Made by a program: the position numbers and the translations under genes. A DNA stretch of 64,000 nucleotides from DATMER01 sp963741305 (GTDB taxonomy: Bacteria > Acidobacteriota > Thermoanaerobaculia > Multivoradales > UBA5704), in the NCBI GenBank assembly GCA_963741305.1, contig CAVUHL010000003.1:7440001-7504000 (forward strand), written 5' to 3'. The notes beneath the pieces were generated by a model. That model was not told the origin of the DNA and ran no database searches. It saw only the letters and a list, made by a program, of their open reading frames with translations. Shown one piece after another: positions 27,118 through 35,288 of this stretch (positions are counted from its first letter, which is position 1; the number at the start of each line of letters is the position of its first letter).

Positions 27118-28662
27118 ATGTCTTTTGTAGCTCTCCTGATAGGCACGCTGCTGGCCGCGCCCGACCTCGCGGCCTCCGCCCGGGAGCGCTCCCGTGAGAT
27201 CGCCAGGCAGGGCACCTGGACCGCCGCCGACATCCAGGCGCTTCTGGGGATGCAGCTCGTCGATCCCGAGCGCTTCGTGAGCGATCAAGCCTTCCGTGCC
27301 CGGGTGATGGAGGCTTTGCCGCGCAGCCTCGATCCCTCAGCCCCGCCCCGGCTCCGGGACGAGCTGCTCCTCGAGCTGAACCAGGTCCGGGGGATCGACT
27401 TCGCCGCCTCCGAGGCGATCGAGACGGCCTGGGGAGCGGCGCCTCGGCGAGCTTTGGAGAGAAAGGTTCCCTACGCGACCAGCCTCCGCTTCTTCGACGA
27501 GGCCGAAACGCCGCTCGCCGCCTCGGTCTACTCGCTGCCGTCCTTCTTCTTCAGCCCGGAGGCTGCGGAGAGCTTCCTTCGGGGAGTCCGCCGGGCCGCT
27601 CCCGACCGCACCCTGATCGTGCTCACCGACGTGCCGCTGCGCCGCCGGCTGGAGGGGAGCAGCCTCAAGCTGCGGCTCCTGGAGACCTACGGCCGCTCGT
27701 ACTCGCCCTGGCCGCGCGACCCATTCAGCCTGGTGCGCTCGCCGTCGGGCGCGGTGCGGGTTCTGGTCCGTCCGAACCTGCAGCCCGGCCGGGAGGAGGA
27801 TGCGAGCCTCGGTCCCGAGCTCATCCAGAACCTCCCTGACGATCTCGACCGCGCCTGGGGAGGAGCCGCCTGGGCGGAAGCGCCGGTCCCCTTCCACAAT
27901 GGCCAGGTGCTGCTGACCCGCGACGCCGCCTGGATCACCCTCCACGCCCTGGAGCCGCACATCCTCTCCTCTCTGAAGCTCGACCGCGTGCCCGTCGAGA
28001 CCTTCTCGGACGCCAAGGGGATCGAGCGCTACGTGACCGCCGCCGAGAAGGCAGCCAAGGAGCTGGAGACCCTGTACGGGCGCCCGGTGCGCTTCGTCCA
28101 CCCGCTGCGCGCCGAAAACGGCCCTGATCTGATGCGCCGGATCGGCGGAGCCGCCGGCTACGACCTCGACTCGATCGTGACCCTGCTCCCGGGCAAGAAG
28201 GCCCTGGTGGCGGATGCGGACGCAGGCCGCGAGCTGCTGTCGAAGATGAAGGCCGAGGATTGGAAGTCTCTAAGGGATGGCTATGGCCTGCAAACTACGG
28301 GAGAAACTCTCTCTCCATCCGCCGACCTCGACAGCTTCCTCGACCTCGCGGCGGATCACCTCCGGAAGGAGGGGATGGAAGTGCGCCGGCTGCCGCTGCT
28401 CGCCGTTCCGGTGGCCCTGCTGCGCGACCGGGAGGGGCTGACCCACGACGAGTTCCTGATCACCTGGAACAACGTCGTGGCCGAGACCCGCGGCGGCCGG
28501 CTCCGGGCCGAAGGCTTCGCCTCGCTGATCCCCGCGGGCGACCGCCTGGCGAGGGAGACCTTCGCCACCGCCGGAGCCCGGCTCGACCTCTTTCCGCCGC
28601 TGGTCCGCAGCGTCATCCTGAACGGCGGCTACCGCTGCGCCTCGAACCACGTGCGGAATTGA
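27118..28662 (+). CDS. Exported pentein-like (arginine-deiminase-fold) protein, putative
   Basis: 514 residues from ATG 27118; a TTG at 27106 lies in the inverted repeat and is less likely. The N-terminus looks like a signal peptide (MSFVALLIGTLLAAPDLAAS). A helical N-terminal region is followed by a part with WPRDPFSLVR, then HNGQVLLTRDAAWITLHALE, and it ends NGGYRCASNHVRN. A conserved Arg-Asp after a Pro and a C-terminal GGxxC are hallmarks of guanidino-group-modifying penteins (deiminases and amidinotransferases), with Cys near residue 509 as the putative nucleophile. An extracytoplasmic pentein acting on peptidyl-arginine or a small guanidine is possible. I cannot confirm the full Cys-His-Asp/Glu set, so this is a fold-level guess. 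Confidence 0.6.
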   Translation: MSFVALLIGTLLAAPDLAASARERSREIARQGTWTAADIQALLGMQLVDPERFVSDQAFRARVMEALPRSLDPSAPPRLRDELLLELNQVRGIDFAASEAIETAWGAAPRRALERKVPYATSLRFFDEAETPLAASVYSLPSFFFSPEAAESFLRGVRRAAPDRTLIVLTDVPLRRRLEGSSLKLRLLETYGRSYSPWPRDPFSLVRSPSGAVRVLVRPNLQPGREEDASLGPELIQNLPDDLDRAWGGAAWAEAPVPFHNGQVLLTRDAAWITLHALEPHILSSLKLDRVPVETFSDAKGIERYVTAAEKAAKELETLYGRPVRFVHPLRAENGPDLMRRIGGAAGYDLDSIVTLLPGKKALVADADAGRELLSKMKAEDWKSLRDGYGLQTTGETLSPSADLDSFLDLAADHLRKEGMEVRRLPLLAVPVALLRDREGLTHDEFLITWNNVVAETRGGRLRAEGFASLIPAGDRLARETFATAGARLDLFPPLVRSVILNGGYRCASNHVRN

Positions 28663-28750
28663 CACCCGACCTCGTGTTTGCTACCCTACGCTTCCCTCGG
28701 CGACAGCCGTTTCCACGATTGTCTCCAAAGGACTTGAGGGAATTTGACAA

Positions 28751-28827
28751 AGGCCCATAGCTCAGCTGGTTAGAGCGCTACGTTGACATCGTAGAGGTCA
28801 GCGGTTCGAGTCCGCTTGGGCCTACCA
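28751..28827 (+). tRNA. tRNA-Val (GAC)
   Basis: 77-nt cloverleaf with acceptor AGGCCCA/TGGGCCT, D-loop AGCTCAGCTGGTTAGAGC, anticodon stem CTACG/CGTAG with loop TTGACAT (anticodon GAC at 28785-28787), and T arm AGCGG-TTCGAGT-CCGCT. The CCA end is encoded. It reads GTC/GTT codons. Confidence 0.96.
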
Positions 28828-28853
28828 TGAATAGCAATCGGTACTAGATGCCC

Positions 28854-28930
28854 AGGCGCTTAGCTCAGCTGGTTAGAGCGCTACCTTCACACGGTAGAGG
28901 TCAGCGGTTCGAGTCCGCTAGCGCCTACCA
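28854..28930 (+). tRNA. tRNA-Val (CAC)
   Basis: 77-nt cloverleaf with acceptor AGGCGCT/AGCGCCT, anticodon stem CTACC/GGTAG with loop TTCACAC (anticodon CAC at 28888-28890), and the same D and T arms as the preceding tRNA. CCA is encoded. It lies 26 bp after tRNA-Val(GAC), probably cotranscribed, and arose from it by duplication. It reads GTG codons, abundant in this GC-rich DNA. Confidence 0.96.
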
Positions 28931-29059
28931 ATCCCTCCGCTCGTGACGCCCTGGCCGGTGGGGCGCTCGCTCCAGATCAAGATCCCGCCTCGACGTTTTC
29001 TTCAAACGGGCTCCAAGACGGCCTTTCGAGGCACTGAGACTTAGAGGAGGAAGAGAGAC

Positions 29060-29110
29060 TTGAAACGAACCATCCGGGCTGAGGCTCGGCGCTCCCAGGG
29101 GGTGAGCTGA
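29060..29110 (+). CDS. Possible 16-codon leader peptide upstream of infC
   Basis: A TTG codon with GAGGAGG 9 bases upstream opens a short frame encoding MKRTIRAEARRSQGVS. It ends in TGA two bases before the infC ATC start and spans the infC Shine-Dalgarno. It is Arg/Lys-rich and basic. Translation could couple to, or mask, infC initiation. It may be chance; the strong SD without another ORF to serve is the main argument. Confidence 0.4.
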   Translation: MKRTIRAEARRSQGVS

Positions 29111-29112
29111 GT

Positions 29113-29718
29113 ATCGACAAGACGACGCGGGTCAACGAGCGGATCCGGGTGCGCGAAGTGCGCCTGGTAGACGAGGACGGCGGCCAGGCAGGGATCGTCC
29201 CCATCGAAGAAGCGCTGCAGCGCGCGCGTACGCTGGGGCTGGACCTGGTGGAGGTCGCTCCGACGGCCAAGCCGCCGGTCTGCCGCATCATGGACTTCGG
29301 CAAATTCCTCTACCAGCAGAAGAAGAAGTCGCACGAGTCCAAGAAAAAGCAGAAGATCATCCACGTCAAAGAAGTCAAGTTCCGTCCGAACATCGACGAC
29401 CATGACTATGACTTCAAGCTGAAGAACGCCATCCGTTTCCTGGAAGAGGGGGACAAGGTCAAGGCGACCGTCCAGTTCCGGGGACGTGAAATGGCGCGCC
29501 AGGATCTCGGCCACAAGCTGATCCGGCGGTTGACGGCTGACCTGGGAGAGGCGGCAGTGCTAGAATCGTCGCCCGAAATGGCGGGCAACCGGATGCACGT
29601 GATCTACGGACCGTCGCGCCATATCGTCAAGAAGGACAAGGAAAAGACGGAAAAGACGGACAAGACCCCGTCCGAAGCCCCTCCGGCACCTCCGGCTGGG
29701 AAGCAAGAAGCGGTCTGA
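29113..29718 (+). CDS. infC: Translation initiation factor IF-3, with ATC start codon
   Basis: 201 residues when started at ATC 29113. GTG 29149 is too late because conserved IF-3 residues (DKTTRVNERIRVREVRL) precede it in frame; an in-frame TGA at 29080 limits extension. GGGGGTGA ends 7 bases before ATC. Use of AUU/AUC starts is a known infC feature that lets IF-3 repress its own translation. The N-domain carries VAPTAKPPVCRIMDFGKFLY, and the linker and C-domain carry KEVKFRPNIDDHDYDFKLKN and FRGREMARQDLGHKLI. A 25-residue Lys/Glu/Pro/Ala-rich tail extends beyond the usual end. IF-3 binds the 30S subunit, enforces correct start-codon choice and prevents early 50S joining. First gene of infC-rpmI-rplT-pheST. 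Confidence 0.93.
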   Translation: MDKTTRVNERIRVREVRLVDEDGGQAGIVPIEEALQRARTLGLDLVEVAPTAKPPVCRIMDFGKFLYQQKKKSHESKKKQKIIHVKEVKFRPNIDDHDYDFKLKNAIRFLEEGDKVKATVQFRGREMARQDLGHKLIRRLTADLGEAAVLESSPEMAGNRMHVIYGPSRHIVKKDKEKTEKTDKTPSEAPPAPPAGKQEAV

Positions 29719-29753
29719 GACGCAACGAAGCAACGGATAGAGGAGGAACACCC

Positions 29754-29951
29754 TTGCCTAAGCAGAAGACGCACAAGGGTGCGGCGAAGAGGTTCAAGGT
29801 CACGGGCGGTGGCAAAGTGATGCGGCATCAGTCGATGCACAGCCACATCCTGACCAAGAAGACCACGAAGCGGAAGCGCAATCTGCGCAAGGCCGTCGAG
29901 GTCTCGCCCGCCTTCGCCAGCACTCTCAAGACGATGTTGAATCCGCAGTAG
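29754..29951 (+). CDS. rpmI: 50S ribosomal protein L35
   Basis: 65 residues starting with TTG (SD GGAGGAA about 7 bases upstream). MPKQKTHKGAAKRFKVTGGG and KKTTKRKRNLRK are diagnostic of bL35. It is small, very basic and binds 23S rRNA in the large subunit. It sits between infC and rplT in the classical order. The TTG start keeps the universal MPK beginning. Confidence 0.96.
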   Translation: MPKQKTHKGAAKRFKVTGGGKVMRHQSMHSHILTKKTTKRKRNLRKAVEVSPAFASTLKTMLNPQ

Positions 29952-29984
29952 CCGGCTTCCTTGGAAGCCCAACCAAACCGATCG

Positions 29985-30008
29985 CCGGCGGGAGAACCTG
30001 TCCGCCGG
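29985..30008 (+). promoter_or_regulatory. Hairpin in the rpmI-rplT spacer
   Basis: CCGGCGG and CCGCCGG pair perfectly around a 10-base loop in the unusually long (144 bp) rpmI-rplT gap. L20 binding to its own leader is known in other bacteria, but I do not recognise the binding fold here. Confidence 0.25.
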
Positions 30009-30095
30009 AGATCGCGGCCCCCGGCTCCGAGAGAGCCGCGCGGGCCTTAACCGCTCCGCGCCGTCGAGAACGGCCGAGCTGAAACGAGGTTCGAC

Positions 30096-30491
30096 ATGGC
30101 ACGTGTCAAGCGTGGAAACAAGCGCGTCCAGCGCCGTAAAAAGATCCTGGGTCTTGCCAAGGGCTTCTACGGCACCAAGTCCAAGGCCCATCGCATGGCC
30201 AAGCAGGCGGTCGACAAGGCGCTCGGCTATGCCTACCGCGACCGCCGGCAGAAGAAGCGCGACATCCGCAGCCTGTGGATCATCCGCATCAACGCCGCCG
30301 CCCGTCTGCACGGACTCAACTACAGCCGCCTGATCGCCGGCCTCAAGGCCGCCGGCTCCACCCTCGACCGCAAGGTCCTCGCCGACATCGCCGTCCGCGA
30401 CGAGCAGGGATTTGCCTCCATCGCCGAGATGGCGAAGAAGGGATTGGAGCAGGCGGGCACGGGCAACGCCCCCGCGCCCGCGGAGGCCTGA
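30096..30491 (+). CDS. rplT: 50S ribosomal protein L20
   Basis: 131 residues. MARVKRGNKRVQRRKKIL, the KGFYGTKSKAHRMAKQAV helix and RDRRQKKRDIRSLWIIRINA are the bL20 signature. The last 15 residues are an Ala/Pro/Gly-rich extension beyond the usual about 118 residues. It binds 23S rRNA early in 50S assembly and often represses its own operon. The stop overlaps the pheS start (TGATG), so pheS is translationally coupled. Confidence 0.97.
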   Translation: MARVKRGNKRVQRRKKILGLAKGFYGTKSKAHRMAKQAVDKALGYAYRDRRQKKRDIRSLWIIRINAAARLHGLNYSRLIAGLKAAGSTLDRKVLADIAVRDEQGFASIAEMAKKGLEQAGTGNAPAPAEA

Positions 30492-31543
30492 TGTCCGAAG
30501 ACGCAGCCGCCCCGGTTGGACTCTCGCAGGTCGACGAGCTGACCGAGCGCTTTGAGCGCGAGGCGGCCGGCGTCTCCGGCCGCGCCGCCTGGGACGACCT
30601 GCGCGTCCGCTGGATCGGCCGTAAGCAAGGGATCGTGCGCGCCGCGCTCGACGGCATCAAGACCGTCGAGCCGGCGCAGCGCCGTGCCTATGGCGAAGGC
30701 GTCAACCGGCTCAAGGAGCAGGTCGAGCGCCGCCTGGCCGAGATGGACGAGGCGATCTCGGCGCGCGAGCAGGAAGCCGTCCGCCGCAGCGCCGCCGTGG
30801 ACGTCACCCTCCCCGGCCGCCGCCCCTCCCTCGGCTCTGTCCATCCCGTCTCCCGTGTCATCCGCGAGATGGTCGAGGTCTTCACCGAGCTCGGCTACAG
30901 CGTGGCCGAAGGTCCCGAGGCCGAGACCGACTACCACAACTTCGAGGCGCTCAACTTCCCGAAGGACCACCCTGCGCGCGACTCACAAGACACGTTCTTC
31001 CTGGAGAACGGCCTGCTTCTACGCACTCAGACGTCGCCGGTACAGATCCGGACGATGCTCTCGCGCAAGCCGCCGATCCGCGTGATCTGCCCGGGGCGCG
31101 TCTACCGCAACGACAACGACCTCCGGCACTCGCCCATGTTCCACCAGGTGGAAGGCCTCGCCGTGGCCGAGGGCATCACCGTCGGGCATCTCAAGGGGAC
31201 GCTCCTCGCGTTCCTCCGCCGCCTGTTCTCACCGGACACCGAGATCCGCCTGCGCCCGAGCTTCTTCCCCTTCACCGAACCCTCGGCCGAGGTGGACATC
31301 TCCTGCCAGATCTGCGGGGGCTCCGGGTGCCCCACCTGCTCGGGCACCGGCTGGATGGAGCTTCTCGGCTGCGGCATGGTCGATCCCCGCGTGCTCGCTC
31401 TATGCGGCATCGATCCGGACCGTTACTCCGGCTTCGCCTTCGGCATGGGGGTCGACCGCGTGGCCATGAACCGCTACAACATCCCGAACATCCGGACGCT
31501 GTTCGACAACGACGAGCGGCTCCTGCGGCAGGTGCGCGGCTGA
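30491..31543 (+). CDS. pheS: Phenylalanine--tRNA ligase alpha subunit
   Basis: 350 residues from ATG 30491. An N-terminal coiled-coil that binds tRNA (residues about 10-95) precedes the class II catalytic core: GSVHPVSRVIREMVEVF, motif 2 around VICPGRVYRNDNDLRHSPMF, and motif 3 GFAFGMGVDRVAMNRYNIPN. A four-Cys insert (CQICGGSGCPTCSGTGW) is a zinc-ribbon-like loop found in many bacterial PheS. The alpha2beta2 enzyme charges tRNA-Phe in the cytosol. The TGA stop overlaps the pheT ATG by one base. Confidence 0.97.
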   Translation: MSEDAAAPVGLSQVDELTERFEREAAGVSGRAAWDDLRVRWIGRKQGIVRAALDGIKTVEPAQRRAYGEGVNRLKEQVERRLAEMDEAISAREQEAVRRSAAVDVTLPGRRPSLGSVHPVSRVIREMVEVFTELGYSVAEGPEAETDYHNFEALNFPKDHPARDSQDTFFLENGLLLRTQTSPVQIRTMLSRKPPIRVICPGRVYRNDNDLRHSPMFHQVEGLAVAEGITVGHLKGTLLAFLRRLFSPDTEIRLRPSFFPFTEPSAEVDISCQICGGSGCPTCSGTGWMELLGCGMVDPRVLALCGIDPDRYSGFAFGMGVDRVAMNRYNIPNIRTLFDNDERLLRQVRG

Positions 31544-33596
31544 TGCTGTTCTCGAAGAGCTGGCTTGCCGACTATGTGGAGCTGCCCGCGGACGTGCAGG
31601 ACATCCAGCGCCGCCTCACCGCCGTCGGCCTGGCGGTGGAAGGGCTGGAGGAGCGGGGCGGCGACACGATCCTCGACATCGAGGTCACGACGAACCGCCC
31701 GGACACCATGAACCACCTGGGCCTCGCGCGGGAGCTGGCCGTGATCTACGGCCAACCGTTGAAACGCCCCGCGGCCCAGCCTGTAGAAGTCGAGCAGCGG
31801 GTAGAAGACGCCGCCGCCGTGGATGTGGAGGATTGGGACGGGTGCCCCCGCTTCGTGGCCCGGGTGGTCCGCGGCGTCAGGATCGGCCCCAGCCCGGACT
31901 GGCTCCGCAACCGTCTGGAGTCGATCGGCCTCCGTTCCATCAACAACGTGGTGGATGTGACCAACTTCATCCTCTGGGAGATGGGCCAGCCACTCCACGC
32001 CTATGACCTGGCGAAGCTGGGCGGGAGCCGGATCCTCGTCCGCCGGGCGAGAGAGGGCGAGACCCTGGTCACCCTCGACGGCGTCGAGCGCAAGCTCAAT
32101 CCCGAGATGCTGGTGATCGCCGATGCCGATCGGGCCGTCGGGCTAGCCGGTGTCATGGGCGGAGCCGACAGCGAGGTCACGGATGCCACCACCGACGTCC
32201 TGATCGAGGGCGCCCACTTCAACCACAAGCGCGTCCGCGCCACGGCGCGCGACCTCGGTATGCACACCGACGCCAGCCATCGCTTCGAGCGCGGCACCGA
32301 CCCGGAGCTCTGCCTGGAGGCCGTGAGCCGGGCCGCCGCGCTGATCTCCGAGATTGCAGGCGGAACGGTCCTGGCCGGGGCGATCGACCGCCGCCGCGAG
32401 AGCTTCCCCCGGTGCTCCGGGGCCGGCTCGACCTCCAGAGGCTCGATGCCTTTGCCGGCGCCTTCATCCCGAAGGAGGACGCCCACCGCTGGCTCGCCGG
32501 TCTCGGCTTTCAGGTAAAAGCGGAAGTCAAAAACGGCGGGCCGGTCTGGGACGTCACCGTCCCCTCCTGGCGTTTCTATGACTTCGAGCCGCGGCCGGAC
32601 GGCTCGGTCTACGAGCAGGACCTGTTCGAAGAGGTGCTGCGGCATTTCGGCTTCGACAACATCCCCGCGGCCCTGCCCGCGATCTCCGGGGCTGACGCTC
32701 CGAAGACGCCGCGCCAGATCCTGCGCGAGAAAGTGCGCGACCATCTGGCCGCCTGTGGTCATGCCGAGACCGTCCATTTCGCCTTCCAGGGCGAGGAGAT
32801 GGACAAGTCCTTCCCGAGCCTGCGGCCCGAAGCGAAGCCCCTGCGCGTCGCCAACCCGCTCTCGGACCGCTACAACGTCATGCGGCGCTCCCTGATCCCG
32901 AACCTGGTGGAGACGGCGCGCTTCAATCAGCGCCGCGGCCTGCCTGCGGTACGGCTGTTCGAGATTGCCACGGTCTTCTTTGAGACCCCCGACTTCCCCG
33001 ATCAGCCCGAGCACGTCGGCCTGGTCTGCGGCGGGCATGCCGGGAACCCGTGGGAGCGGGAGATGGAGCTCGACTTCTTCGACCTCAAGGGCGTGGTCGA
33101 GAGCGTGGCCAACGCGGTCGGCGTGCGTCTGGACCTCCGGCCGGCGAGCCTGCCCGGACTGCTGGATGGGAGCGCCGCCGAGCTGCTCCGCTCCGGCCAG
33201 CGGATCGGCTACCTCGGCCGGGTGGCCCAAGAGGAAGGTTATCCGCTCTACGTGGCCGAGATCGCTCTGGCCGAGCTCGAAGGAGGAGACCTGAGCCTCC
33301 AGGTCGAGGCCCCCTCGCGTTTCCCGGCCATCGACGCCGACCTCACCTTCACCCACTCTCAGGACACGCCATGGGCCGAGATCGACCGGACCATCGCCGA
33401 GCTGCGTCCACCGGACCTGGTCTCCTGGGAGATGACCGTCCGCTATCTGGGACAAGGTGTGCCCGAGGGCGCGGTGAACACGACGATCCACTTCCTCTAC
33501 AACTCGCCCGAGCGCTCGCTCACGCAGGAGGAGGTCAACGAGCGCCAGCTCGCCCTCACCGCCGAGCTGCAGCGGCGCTTCGGCTGGAAAGGATAG
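31543..33596 (+). CDS. pheT: Phenylalanine--tRNA ligase beta subunit, interrupted by a -1 frame change
   Basis: The product is continuous only if the frame shifts -1 (or one C is restored) at the C5 run 32406-32410, near residue 288. Before it come the B1 domain (MLFSKSWLADYVELP), VVDVTNFILWEMGQPLHAYD and HTDASHRFERGTDPEL of the B3/B4 editing region. After it come domain B5 (LDLQRLDAFAG ... IPKEDAHRWLAGLGFQ), the B6/B7 core (YNVMRRSLIPNLVETARFNQ) and the C-terminal FDX-ACB domain (PAIDADLTFTHSQDTPWAEI). Total about 684 residues. The EMAPII-like tRNA-binding domain normally inserted after residue 40 is absent, giving the short PheT type. The gene is essential, so a sequencing indel in the homopolymer is the simplest explanation; CCC can also re-pair in the -1 frame. 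Confidence 0.9.
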
Positions 33597-33601
33597 ACGC
33601 A

Positions 33602-33949
33602 GTGTCCATGGAGTGGCTGGAAGAGCTGGAGACCCGGGTCCGTGAGGCAGCCGAGCGCCTGGGTGAGCTGCGGGAAGAAAACCAGGGCCTGCAGGAGCGC
33701 GTCGATGAGCTGGAGACGAAGCTCACCGCGGCCGTCCCCGCCAATCTGGAGGCCGCTGAGGGCTCCGAAGTGGCGGAAGCGAGGGAAGAGAACGAGGCCC
33801 TCCGCGAGCAGATCGCCGACCTGGAGCTCAAGCTTGCCCGCGTCGAAGAGACGGCAGCCGTCCGCGATGGATGGGATCGGGAGCGCGAGGAGATCCGGGA
33901 GAGGGTGGAGCGGTTGACGCGGCAGCTCGAGGGGTTGATTCAGGCCTGA
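33602..33949 (+). CDS. Short coiled-coil protein, ZapB-like
   Basis: 115 residues from GTG 33602 (AAGGA about 9 bases upstream; ATG 33608 is also possible). Almost entirely heptad coiled-coil with an Ala/Pro-rich break in the middle: WLEELETRVREAAERLGELR, ENQGLQERVDELETKL, ENEALREQIADLELKLARV. In several phyla pheST is followed by a small coiled-coil gene and zapA, so a ZapB-type cell-division partner of ZapA is inferred from position. Sequence alone cannot separate it from other coiled coils. It lies 5 bp after pheT and ends at the large palindrome. Confidence 0.7.
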   Translation: MSMEWLEELETRVREAAERLGELREENQGLQERVDELETKLTAAVPANLEAAEGSEVAEAREENEALREQIADLELKLARVEETAAVRDGWDREREEIRERVERLTRQLEGLIQA

Positions 33950-33950
33950 G

Positions 33951-34105
33951 ACCCTCACCCCCGTCCCCTCTCCCACACGCACTCACACCCGCCCGGGAGA
34001 GGGGCGCCCCCGCCCAACAGCAACAGAAGGTCCGGTTCCTATCCGGTCCCCCCTCTCCCGGGCGGGTGTGAGTGCGTGTGGGAGAGGGGGCCAGGGGGTG
34101 AGGGT
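33951..34105. repeat. Large REP-like inverted repeat between convergent genes
   Basis: Two arms of about 50-55 bp, nearly exact reverse complements (left from ACCCTCACCCCC to CCCGGGAGAGGGG, right ending GGGGGTGAGGGT), flank a 45-bp centre. It fills the whole gap between the ZapB-like stop and the pyrD stop, touching both. It can form a cruciform or RNA hairpin and may end transcription from both sides. Related sequences occur at 22995-23057 and 56836-56870. Confidence 0.85.
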
Positions 34106-35160
34106 CAACGGGCTATGCCAATCACCTCCCTGACATTTCCCACCCCCTCCCGCTCCATCAACCCCAGAATCTCCCGGTTGATCCGCCGCACCAGCCCCGG
34201 CCCCTCATAAATCAGCGCCGTATAAACCTGCACCAGCGACGCCCCCGCCCGTAGCCTTCTCCACGCCTCCGCCCCCGAGTCGATCCCTCCGACGCTGATC
34301 AGCACGGTCCGGCCGAAAAGCCGGCGGGCCACGGTCTCGAAGACGCGGAAGCTCTTCTCCTTCAACACCTTCCCCGAGAGCCCCCCGAAATCCCTACACC
34401 CCGGCAGCAAGGCATACTCGGTTGTCGTGTTCGTGGCGATGATCCCCGCCGCCCCGGCCTCGACCGCCACCTCGGAGAGATCCGCCGCCGTATCGGGATC
34501 CAGGTCGGGCGCGATCTTCACGAGCACGGGCTTGGACGTGATCTCCTTGGCGAGCCCGAGCACGGAGCGCACGAACGTCTCGTTCTGGAGGTCCCGGAGA
34601 CCGGGCGTGTTCGGGGAGGAGAGGTTCACGACCAGGTAATCCCCGAGATGTGCGAGGCCGCGCATCAGGATCTCGTAGTCGTCCAGGGCGCGGTCTGGCG
34701 GAGTCGCCTTGTTCTTGCCGATGTTGATCCCGAGAGGAACCTCGAGAGGGTAGACCGCCTCCAGCCGCCGGCTCATCGCATCCATCCCCCCGTTGTTGAA
34801 CCCCATGGCGTTCTGGAGGCTCTCGGCCGCGGGGAAGCGGAACAGGCGCGGCCGGGGATTGCCCGGCTGGGCCAGCGGCGTGACCGTGCCGACCTCCAGG
34901 AATCCAAAGCCGAGGGCGGCCATGCCGCGGACGGCGGCCGCATCTTTGTCGAGCCCGGCGGCGAGCCCCACCGGGTTCGGTATCTGGCGGCCGAAGAGCG
35001 TCTGGCGCAGCCGCGGGTCGTCCACGAGATTGCGGCGGACCAGGGCGCCGCGCACCGGAGGCAGAGCCTGGGCGGCGCGCAGGGCAGCCATGCCGGCGGC
35101 GTGTCCGGCCTCGGGATCGAGCCGGAAGAGGAATCGGCGGAGAAGAGGGTAGGTAGTCAT
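34105..35160 (-). CDS. pyrD: Dihydroorotate dehydrogenase (quinone), class 2
   Basis: 351 residues from ATG 35160. The membrane-associating N-terminal helices (MTTYPLLRRFLFRLDPEAGH) mark class 2. FMN-barrel motifs: PVGLAAGLDKDA, GFGFLEVGTVTPLAQPGNPR, LQNAMGFNNGGMD, LVVNLSSPNTPGLR with the catalytic Ser of class 2, VLVKIAPDL, GIIATNTTTE, LISVGGIDSG and LVQVYTALIYEGPGLV. It oxidises dihydroorotate to orotate with ubiquinone or menaquinone in de novo pyrimidine synthesis. It is transcribed opposite to, and inserted between, the ZapB-like gene and zapA. The upstream 128 bp is shared with the zapA promoter. Confidence 0.96.
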   Translation of the reverse strand: MTTYPLLRRFLFRLDPEAGHAAGMAALRAAQALPPVRGALVRRNLVDDPRLRQTLFGRQIPNPVGLAAGLDKDAAAVRGMAALGFGFLEVGTVTPLAQPGNPRPRLFRFPAAESLQNAMGFNNGGMDAMSRRLEAVYPLEVPLGINIGKNKATPPDRALDDYEILMRGLAHLGDYLVVNLSSPNTPGLRDLQNETFVRSVLGLAKEITSKPVLVKIAPDLDPDTAADLSEVAVEAGAAGIIATNTTTEYALLPGCRDFGGLSGKVLKEKSFRVFETVARRLFGRTVLISVGGIDSGAEAWRRLRAGASLVQVYTALIYEGPGLVRRINREILGLMEREGVGNVREVIGIAR

Positions 35161-35189
35161 TGCCGAAGGCGTGCCGGAGACCGGCCGGA

Positions 35190-35218
35190 TTGTACCCCTT
35201 GGCAGTGTGGTATATAGT
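35190..35218 (+). promoter_or_regulatory. Sigma-70-type promoter candidate for zapA
   Basis: TTGTAC (35190-35195), a 17-base spacer and TATAGT (35213-35218, five of six consensus bases) lie in the 128-bp pyrD/zapA gap, about 70 bases before the zapA ATG. Confidence 0.5.
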
Positions 35219-35288
35219 GGCCTTCGCCAAACCCCTGGCAGGACGTAACTTGCTGCCCGGGTGGCAGACTGGAGCGGACGACTACGCC

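Noticed and set aside
22845..27233. A 1462-codon open frame on the minus strand, antisense to the sulfatase-fold and TPR genes
   Set aside because: It mirrors the third-position GC pattern of the plus-strand genes, has no recognisable domain, and spans several real genes with lipoprotein signals and start/stop overlaps.
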